Below, in pieces: positions 56,922 to 64,000 of a stretch of DNA of 64,000 nt (position 1 is the stretch's first letter; the number at the start of each line of letters is the position of its first letter). The DNA lies in the NCBI RefSeq assembly GCF_024169655.1, contig NZ_JALJWV010000001.1, positions 2,113,001-2,177,000 of the forward strand, read 5' to 3'. The stretch comes from Pseudomonas marginalis (lineage in GTDB: Bacteria > Pseudomonadota > Gammaproteobacteria > Pseudomonadales > Pseudomonadaceae). The position numbers and the translations under genes are program-made. Under the pieces are notes generated by a model. That model was not told the DNA's origin. It worked only from the letters and a program-made list of their open reading frames with translations, and searched no databases.

Positions 56922-57920
56922 TCATGCCGCACTGGGTTTCACGCGGGCGTCGCTGGCGGTTTCACGAAACAGCCGGGGCGACATGCCGAATGTCGATTTG
57001 AAATGCCGGCTGAAGTGAGAACTGCTGCCATAGCCCCACGCATAGGCGATCTCGGTGAGTGAGCGATGGGCCTGGTCGTGGTTGCGCAGGTCCTCGGCGC
57101 AACGGGACAAGCGCCGCTGCCAGATGTACTCGCTGACACTGCACCCCAGTTCGTCCTGAAATGCCCGATGCAAACTGCGCACCGAGCACTGCTCGGCATT
57201 GGCGATGCGTTCTATGCTCAAGTCGCGGTCAGCCAGGTGACGCTCGATATACGCCTTGAGGCGATTCTGTTTGAAGAAGCGGAAGTCGTGGTCGAGTTGC
57301 TTTTCATCTTGCTTGTTCTTCAGCGCATTGTTCAGCAGCCCCGCGATACTGTCGCCGATCAGCCCGGCCGACTGGCTGTTGAGCAAGGGATATTGGTGGT
57401 AAGCGTCGCTGATCAAGTGCATCAACATGCGCCCCAGCCCGTTACGGCCGTTCAAGTGCATGTTGCCGGTCTGCGTCAGTTGCCCGGCGGTGCCCTGGAA
57501 TAACAGGATAAAGTGCTCGCAGCCCTGGGTACTGGTGACGCTGAAGGGTTTGCCGCAGTCGACCAGGAGCATTTCGTCCGGCGCGACGCTGCTGTTTTGC
57601 TGGCCTTGCTCGAAGTGACTGACGCCGGCGACTTGCAGTATCAACATACGCGGCGTGTCGATGACATCGAGCGCCTTGCTCAGGTGGCGTGAATAGCGAT
57701 GGGCACTGGCGGTCATGCGGCAGAAACGCAGCTGGCCCAAGTCACCGTATTCCAGGCGACCCTGGAAGTTGCCGTTGTGCAACGGGTCGATGTTGGTGGA
57801 CTCCAGGCGCTTTATATACTCGGGCGTGCGACCCAGGTGATCGCTCATGAACTCCTTCCACTTCATCAGCCGATCAGAGCGAACGACCTGATCAGTGGAC
57901 ACGCAGGCTAGATTATTCAT
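56922..57920 (-). CDS. AraC-family transcriptional regulator
   Basis: 332 residues. The N-terminal ligand-binding half resembles the XylS/FeaR-type domain. The C-terminal two-helix-turn-helix part has SIERIANAEQCSVRSLHRAFQ and IAYAWGYGSSSHFSRHFKS, then FGMSPRLFR. It is the last gene of the aromatic operon, 71 bp after the aldehyde dehydrogenase. Regulators of this branch often respond to aromatic acids, aldehydes or amines. It probably adds a second control besides the IclR protein. Confidence 0.88.
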   Translation of the reverse strand: MNNLACVSTDQVVRSDRLMKWKEFMSDHLGRTPEYIKRLESTNIDPLHNGNFQGRLEYGDLGQLRFCRMTASAHRYSRHLSKALDVIDTPRMLILQVAGVSHFEQGQQNSSVAPDEMLLVDCGKPFSVTSTQGCEHFILLFQGTAGQLTQTGNMHLNGRNGLGRMLMHLISDAYHQYPLLNSQSAGLIGDSIAGLLNNALKNKQDEKQLDHDFRFFKQNRLKAYIERHLADRDLSIERIANAEQCSVRSLHRAFQDELGCSVSEYIWQRRLSRCAEDLRNHDQAHRSLTEIAYAWGYGSSSHFSRHFKSTFGMSPRLFRETASDARVKPSAA

Positions 57921-57991
57921 TGTTTCGCCTTTTGTTTTTTGTTTTGGGCTGAAGGGGCAAGGTGTGAGCCTTGCCCGTTCCGGACAGACGA

Positions 57992-59470
57992 TCAGAAAGG
58001 GTAATTATGGCTCCCGGCTTGCCAGGTGACCCAATGGGCCCGGGTAAACTCATCCAGTGCATAGTGACCGTTGAAGCGCCCAAGACCGGAATTCTTTTCG
58101 CCGCCAAACGGTGCGTTGGGCTGATCATCGACGGTGATGTCGTTGATATGGGTCATGCCCGCCACGATGCCACGGGCAAAACTCAGGCCGCGCGCCATAT
58201 CACGGGTAAACACCGCGCTGGACAAACCGTACTCGCTGGCATTGGCCAACGCCAGGGCATGGGCCTGGTTGTCGGCGATCAGCAGCGGCAGCAACGGCCC
58301 GAAGGTTTCATCGCGGGCCAAGGCCTGGTCGGGGCTCACTTCGCCGAAGACATGGGCCGGCAGCACCAGCCCGCGAGCCTGGCCGCCACACAACTGCTTG
58401 AGACCGGCGCGCTCGGCGGCGGCGATCTTCCCCAGCAGACCATCGAGCTGACTCTGGTTGACCACCGGCCCGATCACCGTGTCGGCCTTGGCCGGGTCAC
58501 CGGTTTTGAGCTTGCGTACACGCTCCACCACCAGGGCCGCGAAGTCGGCATACAGCGAGCGGTCGACAATGACCCGGTTGACGCTCATGCAGATCTGGCC
58601 CTGATGCAGGAAGCGTCCGACGACTGCGGCATGCGCCGCTATCTCGATGTCCGCATCTTCCAGCACCACCAGCGGCGCGTTACCGCCCAGCTCCAGGGCC
58701 ACGCGCTTGATGTGCTTGCCGCCGGTGGCGATGCGCCCGACATTGCGTCCCACGTCGGTGGAGCCGGTGAAGGAGATCAGGCTCGGTATCGGGTGCTCGA
58801 CGAACGCATCGCCAATCTCCGAACCCGCGCCGACCACCACGTTCAGCGAGCCCGCCGGGAACCCGGCTTCTTCGAACAGATGGGCAATCAACAGGCCGCC
58901 GGTAACTGCCGTATCACTGGCGGGCTTGAGCACCACGGTATTGCCCAGCGCAAGGGCCGGCACCGCCGAGCGCATGCTCAGGTACAGCGGGAAGTTCCAC
59001 GGGCTGATTACACCGACCACCCCCAGCGGCTCGCGAAATACGAAGCTCTGTTCGCCAGGCTTGTAGCTGGTCAGGATCCGGCCTTCAACCTGCATCGGCA
59101 GCGTTGCGCACTCGCGAACCAGGTTGAGGGTGAACTGCCACTCCATGCCCGCCTTGATGCGGGTACTGCCGGACTCGCGGATCAGCCAGTCGATGATTTC
59201 TTCGCTGCGGTTCTGGATGACCTGGGCGAGTTTTTCCAGCTGCGCACTGCGCTGGGTCGGGTGCAGCGCTGCCCAGTCGGTTTGCGCGCGCTGGGCAGCC
59301 TGGTAGGCGTCATCCAGGTCGGCCACCGAGGCCAGGGGCATTTCCAGCAAGGCTTCGCCGTTGAAGGGGTTACGGTCGTCCAGGCGTCGTGCAGAACGAC
59401 CTGCACGCCAGGTGCCGTTGATGTATTGATCGCCGTTGATGGCGTAGGCCGCGAGTATTGGAGTTGTCAT
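57992..59470 (-). CDS. Aromatic aldehyde dehydrogenase (benzaldehyde/vanillin dehydrogenase-like)
   Basis: 492 residues. Active-site Glu in [10 protein letters not shown], catalytic Cys294 in GQICMSVNR, and [12 protein letters not shown]. The C-terminus [12 protein letters not shown] is typical of benzaldehyde/vanillin-type dehydrogenases. It should oxidise an aromatic aldehyde to the acid, feeding the hydroxylase and ring-cleavage genes upstream. It is 72 bp downstream of the dioxygenase on the same strand. Confidence 0.87.
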   Translation of the reverse strand: MTTPILAAYAINGDQYINGTWRAGRSARRLDDRNPFNGEALLEMPLASVADLDDAYQAAQRAQTDWAALHPTQRSAQLEKLAQVIQNRSEEIIDWLIRESGSTRIKAGMEWQFTLNLVRECATLPMQVEGRILTSYKPGEQSFVFREPLGVVGVISPWNFPLYLSMRSAVPALALGNTVVLKPASDTAVTGGLLIAHLFEEAGFPAGSLNVVVGAGSEIGDAFVEHPIPSLISFTGSTDVGRNVGRIATGGKHIKRVALELGGNAPLVVLEDADIEIAAHAAVVGRFLHQGQICMSVNRVIVDRSLYADFAALVVERVRKLKTGDPAKADTVIGPVVNQSQLDGLLGKIAAAERAGLKQLCGGQARGLVLPAHVFGEVSPDQALARDETFGPLLPLLIADNQAHALALANASEYGLSSAVFTRDMARGLSFARGIVAGMTHINDITVDDQPNAPFGGEKNSGLGRFNGHYALDEFTRAHWVTWQAGSHNYPF

Positions 59471-59542
59471 AGTCTTACCTTAGAGGCAGGTAGCCGCGTC
59501 GATTGAGGGTGGGTGAGGGCAGACCCTTTAGGTTGTGCGTAT

Positions 59543-60391
59543 TCAGCTTCGGATCCAGGCGCGTCCCCAGGCGTTGAGGGTGTATTCCTCCTGCGGCCAG
59601 ACGCCAGGCGGGCGCGTGGCCTCGGTGATCTCCAGCTCGGCCGAGAACTCCAGGCGGTTGCGGTCGGCATCGACCACCATGAAGAACAGGTTGTTGCCTG
59701 GGCCATGGCGTCCCGGGCCGAAGAACAAGGTGATGCGTTCCTTGGCGAAGCGGTCGCCCCAGTCGCGAATGTCGTTCCATTCGTTGGTTTCGTAACAGTG
59801 GTGATCCCACTCGTTTTTCGACCCGCGGAAGAACGCCAGGGAATGGTGTTCATCGTCCGAACGCAGGAAGCAGGTGGTGAGCTGGCCGCTTTGCTCGTCG
59901 ACGACATTGTCCGAGACGGTGAAGCCCACGGTGTTGACGTAGAAGTCGATCATCGCTTCCAGCTCCGTGGTCTGGAACACCACATGTTGCAGGCGGCCCG
60001 GCATGCCGTTGCGGTCGAGCGTGGACGCGCCGCGAGACACGCCAAATAGGGTTTGTCGACCCTGGGGGTCACGGATTTGAAAGGCACCCGTTTCCAGCAG
60101 CGGCGAGTCGAGCGCTTCGACGTTACAACCGTTGCCGAGCAGGCGCGTGCGCAGTGCGCTCAAGTGCGCTTGGCTGCCCAGGTCATACGCCGCCGCGAGC
60201 AGGCCGCTATGGTCGGCGGGCGAGATCAGCATGGCCCGTTGAGGCCCCTGGAGCAGCCAACTGCCGTCAGCCTGCGCCAGGCCGTCCATGTCCAGCAGGC
60301 GCCGATAGAAGTCGACTTGCTGCTGTGGATCTTTGCTCGCCAGGTGCAGGTAGCACAGGCGGGCGGGGGTGGAAGTCTGCAAGGTTTGCAT
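59543..60391 (-). CDS. Type I extradiol ring-cleavage dioxygenase (two-domain VOC)
   Basis: 282 residues from ATG 60391, with AGAGG five bases before; a GTG two codons earlier is too close to the site. Two VOC modules; the second carries the metal ligands His in LQHVVFQT, His in WDHHCYE and Glu in NRLEFSAE, as in 2,3-dihydroxybiphenyl-type dioxygenases. It should open a catechol-like ring next to the hydroxyl pair with Fe(II) and O2. Its position between the hydroxylase and the aldehyde dehydrogenase supports the catabolic role. Confidence 0.88.
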   Translation of the reverse strand: MQTLQTSTPARLCYLHLASKDPQQQVDFYRRLLDMDGLAQADGSWLLQGPQRAMLISPADHSGLLAAAYDLGSQAHLSALRTRLLGNGCNVEALDSPLLETGAFQIRDPQGRQTLFGVSRGASTLDRNGMPGRLQHVVFQTTELEAMIDFYVNTVGFTVSDNVVDEQSGQLTTCFLRSDDEHHSLAFFRGSKNEWDHHCYETNEWNDIRDWGDRFAKERITLFFGPGRHGPGNNLFFMVVDADRNRLEFSAELEITEATRPPGVWPQEEYTLNAWGRAWIRS

Positions 60392-60413
60392 AAACACCTC
60401 TGGGTCTGAAGGT

Positions 60414-62060
60414 TCAGGGGTAGACGGGCGCCATGCCCGGCTCAGCTGCGCAGTGGCTTGTCAGCGTGATGCCGAACAACGACTGCAAGGATTCGGCGAC
60501 CTGATCGTGCGTGGTCCTGTCGAAGATGGCGGCGACATAGCGATCCGGGCGCAGCAGCAGAAACTTCTGGCTGTCGCCGAGCAGCTCCTTGAGCGCGTTC
60601 TCACGGTCTTGCAGCACGGTGCAGCCGGGGATCGACGGCAGCGTCTGAACGTGCGCGGGCAGGATCAGGATGCGTTTGGCCTCCAGGTGGTCCCACAGAC
60701 CGTGCCGTAGTTCATCAAGGCGTTGGTGGGTCGGGTCGCCATATTGGATCAGGGCAAAACCGGCACCGATGGTCGTGTCCAGCAGTTGTGTGTGGCCTTG
60801 GGCATCGGTCAGCAATGGCTGAGCAAACATTTGCCCGCAGGCCAGCTTCCCGGCCTTGCCTTCGGGCAATACCAGGCCTTTGGTAAACCGTGGTTTGGGC
60901 TTGAAGCGCATTTGCAGGAAATAATCGCGCAGCGGCGGCACCAGGCCGATTAATGCGAATGCCGTGCTGATCAGGCGCGCCCGCAGCACGGTGGCCGGCG
61001 CCATGACCACGCCAAGGTTCAGGGCCAGCTTGATCAAGGCCCAGGCATGGTCGCGTCGCTCGCTTTCGTAGGACAGCAGGGCGGTCGCGGCCATTTGGCC
61101 CTTGAGCACGGCGATCAGCTTCCAGCCCAGATTGTGCGCATCGCGAACGCCGCTGTTCATCCCTTGCCCGGCGTAGGGTGGGGTCAAGTGCGCGGCATCG
61201 CCGGCAAGAAATACGCGGCCGACCTGCCAACGCTCGGCGACGCGGGCATGAAAGGTGTAGACCGTCTTGCGCACGATGGACACCGGGGCATCGCCCTTGA
61301 ACGGACGCAGCAGCGTGTGCAGGCATTCGGGGCTGAGCACCTGCGCATCGGTTTCGCCCGACTTGAGCTGGAACTCAAAGCGCCGAGTACGGTGCGGGCC
61401 GGGCACTTCCACCACCGGGCGGCGGGCATCGCAATACACGCGGGTCTGCCAGAAGGGGTCGTCATCCTGGTCGGTATCGACCACCAGCCAGCGTGAGGAG
61501 AAGCTCGACCCTACCATCTCGATCCCCAGTTGCTTGCGCACCGGGCTGCGACCGCCGTCGCAGGCGATCAGGTAGCTGGCCTTGACGTCGAGCAGTTGGC
61601 CATCGGCATCCTTGATCAACGCGCGCACGCCATGCGGGTCTTGAGTGAACTCGAGCAGTTCGTGATTGAAGCGCGCTGTCAGGTTCGCAAAACGTTCAAG
61701 GCCGACCTTCAGCGTGCTTTCGAACAGCGGCTGGCGAAACGCATTACGCTTGGGAAACCCATATAACCTGCCGGTGGGCTCGACCTTGCCGAAGCAACGC
61801 CCGCCCGCGCGGGTGAAGTAATGCACGCCATAGCCGGGCACCACATCGCGCAACACGGCGTCATCCAGCCCGATGGCTTGCATAGTGCGCAAGGATTCAT
61901 CGTCGATCGAGACGGCGCGTGGTTCGGTCACGGTGCCGGGTTTGCGGTCGATGATCAGGGTGTCCACATTGGCCTGGCCGAGGAGGTTGGCCAGGGTCAG
62001 TCCGGTAGGACCGGCACCGATGATCAAGACTTGGGTGCTGAAGCTGTTGAGGGTTGTCAT
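60414..62060 (-). CDS. FAD-dependent aromatic hydroxylase (MhpA/PheA-like monooxygenase)
   Basis: 548 residues. FAD-binding GAGPTG near the N-terminus, DG motif CDGGRSPVRKQLGI, and the GD motif VFLAGDAAHLTPPYAGQGMN. The long C-terminal thioredoxin-like part is as in 3-(3-hydroxyphenyl)propionate hydroxylases. It uses NAD(P)H and O2 to add a hydroxyl to a phenolic ring, making the diol for the dioxygenase. Low similarity within the family prevents naming the substrate. Confidence 0.9.
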   Translation of the reverse strand: MTTLNSFSTQVLIIGAGPTGLTLANLLGQANVDTLIIDRKPGTVTEPRAVSIDDESLRTMQAIGLDDAVLRDVVPGYGVHYFTRAGGRCFGKVEPTGRLYGFPKRNAFRQPLFESTLKVGLERFANLTARFNHELLEFTQDPHGVRALIKDADGQLLDVKASYLIACDGGRSPVRKQLGIEMVGSSFSSRWLVVDTDQDDDPFWQTRVYCDARRPVVEVPGPHRTRRFEFQLKSGETDAQVLSPECLHTLLRPFKGDAPVSIVRKTVYTFHARVAERWQVGRVFLAGDAAHLTPPYAGQGMNSGVRDAHNLGWKLIAVLKGQMAATALLSYESERRDHAWALIKLALNLGVVMAPATVLRARLISTAFALIGLVPPLRDYFLQMRFKPKPRFTKGLVLPEGKAGKLACGQMFAQPLLTDAQGHTQLLDTTIGAGFALIQYGDPTHQRLDELRHGLWDHLEAKRILILPAHVQTLPSIPGCTVLQDRENALKELLGDSQKFLLLRPDRYVAAIFDRTTHDQVAESLQSLFGITLTSHCAAEPGMAPVYP

Positions 62061-62090
62061 TGTTATTCCCTTCCAAAGTTTTCAGTCTGG

Positions 62091-62903
62091 CTACGCGGGG
62101 TGGTGGGTGAGCGTCGCCATGCGCTGCGACAACGCCTGCGCGAGGGCCTGCATGTGTGCCCCTTGTTGCGCTTCCAGTGCGTTGTCGCGCTCCTGAATCG
62201 GACGAAGGCAACTGATGCTGCCGACCACCTTGCCGTCGCTGTCGAAGATCGGTGCCGCGAGGCCGTAGACGCCGGGATCAATTTCAGCCGCGCTGGCGAC
62301 ATACCCCTGACGGCGCAGTTGCTGCAGCGAGCGGCGGAACTGTTCCCAGGTCTGCCCCAGATGGCTGGCGCGCACTTCATCGGGGTTTTCCAGAAACAGC
62401 TGGCTGTGCTGGCGCGACGTCATGTTGGCGAGGATCGCCTTGGAGGTCGCGCCGCGGAACAGCGGGCGGGGTGAACCACGGGAGTAGCTGACCTCGCTGA
62501 ACAAGTCGCCGTGCTGGTGGATACACACCACCTGGTCCTTGAACAGTCGACAGATCAGCCACACCTGTTGCTCGCTCCAGCGTGGCAGGTCCTGCTCCAG
62601 GGCGTGTGCTGCGCGCACCAGCGGGTCGCTCAGGCGCAGTTGGCGGTCCCAGGTGATAATCCGCGCGCCCAGCGCGTAGCGGCCGGCTTCGACCTGAAAC
62701 AACAGGTTCGCCTCGGCCAACTCGCGCACGTAGCGGTAGATGGTCGACCGCGTGTAACCCAGCGCAGCGCCCATCTCGTCGACCGCCCAGATCGGGCTGG
62801 CCTCGGTAAATAAGTCCAGCACCCGCAGCATGCGTTCCAGGCTTGAGCCTTTGCTATCGGCGTCCTGCTCGGGCAGGTGCTCTGATTCAGGCAATAACTT
62901 CAT
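62091..62903 (-). CDS. IclR-family transcriptional regulator
   Basis: 270 residues. An N-terminal winged helix with SLERMLRVLDLF and GYTRSTIYRYVREL, then the IclR effector domain with GATSKAILANM and IDPGVYGLAAPIFD. It lies 3 bp after the FAH gene, so it is cotranscribed with the genes it should control. IclR proteins of this kind often act as aromatic-acid-dependent activators or repressors. The palindrome at 63838 is the likely binding site. Confidence 0.9.
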   Translation of the reverse strand: MKLLPESEHLPEQDADSKGSSLERMLRVLDLFTEASPIWAVDEMGAALGYTRSTIYRYVRELAEANLLFQVEAGRYALGARIITWDRQLRLSDPLVRAAHALEQDLPRWSEQQVWLICRLFKDQVVCIHQHGDLFSEVSYSRGSPRPLFRGATSKAILANMTSRQHSQLFLENPDEVRASHLGQTWEQFRRSLQQLRRQGYVASAAEIDPGVYGLAAPIFDSDGKVVGSISCLRPIQERDNALEAQQGAHMQALAQALSQRMATLTHHPA

Positions 62904-62906
62904 GGC

Positions 62907-63758
62907 TTACTGCTCATCGGCGATGCTGTTGCGCAGGATGCCGATGCCCGAGATCTCGACCTCGACGGTATCGCCGGGCTTCATCCATACCGGCGGTTCG
63001 CGGAATGCGCCGACGCCACCGGTGGTGCCGCTGACAATCACATCGCCGGGCGCCAGTTCGGTGAAGGTGGAGCAGTATTCGATCAGGTGGCGCACGTCGA
63101 AAATCATGTCGCTGGTGCGGGTGTGTTGCATCACTTGGCCGTTCAGGCGCGTGGTCAATTCCAGGTCTTGCGGGTCGCCGATCTCATCTGAGGTCACCAA
63201 CCAGGGACCGAAGCCGCCGGTGTCCGGGAAATTCTTGCCCGGCACGAACTGGATGGTGTGCTTCTGCCAGTCACGGACGCTGCCATCGTTGTAGCAGGCA
63301 TAACCGGCCACATACTCCAGCGCATCTGCGGCCTTGACGTGGCGCGCGGTTTTGCCGATGACCACGGCGAGTTCGCCTTCGAAATCCAGCTTGTGCGAAG
63401 CCTTCGGACGAATGATCGGTTGCAGGTGCGCAACCTGGCTGTCGGCGAAACGCGTGAAAATCATCGGGTAGGTCGGCATTTCACGACCGGTTTCACGCAC
63501 GTGGGTGGCGTAGTTGATGCCGATGCACAGCACTTTGCCCGGGTTCTCGATCACCGGCAGGAACGTGACGTCCGCCAATGCTACGCGTGGCAGCGGGGCC
63601 AGGACGGCCGGCGTCAGTTCACCCAGGCGATTGATGGCGATGGCCTGCTTGAGGTCGGTGCCAAAGGTGGGTTTGACCGATTCCAGGTCAATCACCTGAG
63701 CACCCTCAACCACGCCGTAGGTGGTACGGCCTTGAACGATAAAGCTCGCGAATTTCAT
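62907..63758 (-). CDS. Fumarylacetoacetate hydrolase family protein
   Basis: 283 residues with AGAGGA before the ATG. The FAH core is present: GKVLCIGINYATH, metal-binding DFEGELAVVIGK, GYACYNDGSVRDWQ, and PGDVIVSGTTGGVGAF. The family includes C-C hydrolases, hydratases and decarboxylases acting on ring-fission products. Here it should process the product of the extradiol dioxygenase. It is the first gene of the minus-strand aromatic operon. Confidence 0.92.
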   Translation of the reverse strand: MKFASFIVQGRTTYGVVEGAQVIDLESVKPTFGTDLKQAIAINRLGELTPAVLAPLPRVALADVTFLPVIENPGKVLCIGINYATHVRETGREMPTYPMIFTRFADSQVAHLQPIIRPKASHKLDFEGELAVVIGKTARHVKAADALEYVAGYACYNDGSVRDWQKHTIQFVPGKNFPDTGGFGPWLVTSDEIGDPQDLELTTRLNGQVMQHTRTSDMIFDVRHLIEYCSTFTELAPGDVIVSGTTGGVGAFREPPVWMKPGDTVEVEISGIGILRNSIADEQ

Positions 63759-63805
63759 GAAGTGTCCTCTCGGAAAGGGGAGCGGGGGTGGACTGCAATG
63801 GACTT

Positions 63806-63834
63806 AATCTAGTCTTGCGAATTAATCCTGTAAA
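63806..63834 (-). promoter_or_regulatory. Sigma-70-type promoter of the aromatic operon
   Basis: On the minus strand TTTACA (63834-63829) and TAGATT (63811-63806) are separated by exactly 17 bp, 48 bp upstream of the FAH start. Confidence 0.6.
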
Positions 63835-63837
63835 GTG

Positions 63838-63855
63838 GGATTTTTGTAGAAATCC
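63838..63855. promoter_or_regulatory. Palindromic operator candidate for the IclR regulator
   Basis: GGATTT and AAATCC arms around TTGTAG, directly upstream of the -35 element. The place suits an activator. The rest of the right edge, to base 64000, shows no gene I can support. Confidence 0.5.
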
Positions 63856-64000
63856 TGCATTTCGGAATAAATGAATTTTTTCTGTTCGGTGATCGGATCG
63901 CGGCCCGAAACGCCAAACAGCCCGTGCCATTCCAGCAAGTGGATGGCTACGGGCGTGGCGATTGGAGGAGGGGGGGAACGCTATGCCGCTTTAGCGCGGT

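Overview
The window looks like a chromosomal segment of a fluorescent-type Pseudomonas. The evidence is high GC with Pseudomonas-like codon use, giant NRPS genes with a PvdA-type hydroxylase, a MexAB/OprM-type efflux triad, pst and ppk2 genes, and IS remnants of types common in the genus. No rRNA, tRNA or CRISPR array was seen.

Bases 1-35600 hold the right part of a lipopeptide siderophore locus. It runs: the end of a stand-alone SyrP/TauD-like beta-hydroxylase; a fatty-acyl-AMP ligase/ACP/condensation protein fused to a second beta-hydroxylase; an Asp module whose N-terminal condensation-like domain has lost its active site (an 'interface' domain); two large NRPSs with four near-identical Ser modules and one module with an unusual, probably (hydroxy)ornithine, pocket; and a final Asp module with thioesterase. 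An ornithine N-hydroxylase, a FhuF-type ferric-siderophore reductase and a FepC/FhuC-type ABC ATPase follow. Reading domains and specificity residues gives acyl-(OH)Asp-D-Ser-Ser-D-Ser-D-(N-OH)Orn-Ser-(OH)Asp. Two beta-hydroxyaspartates and one hydroxamate would make a hexadentate chelator of the cupriachelin/taiwachelin type. I do not recognise this exact peptide; it is the most interesting system here.

Bases 35600-37150 are a patchy low-density zone: a transposase remnant, a 186-bp element with perfect 23-bp inverted repeats, and two small orphan genes. Bases 37150-43460 are a phosphate block: ppk2 diverging from pstSCAB across a Pho-box candidate, with no phoU. It is followed by a Fic-like protein with a degenerate active site, translationally coupled to a HAD-like phosphatase.

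Bases 43460-48020 hold a VOC protein, a succinate-semialdehyde-type dehydrogenase, a zinc alcohol dehydrogenase, an IS3-family fragment and an SDR. Bases 48100-56040 hold a BaeSR-like two-component system diverging from a complete RND efflux operon, followed by mlaA.

Bases 56900-63760 are a six-gene minus-strand operon for degrading an unidentified aromatic compound: FAH-family hydrolase, IclR regulator, flavin hydroxylase, type I extradiol dioxygenase, aromatic aldehyde dehydrogenase and AraC regulator. It has a readable promoter and an upstream palindrome.
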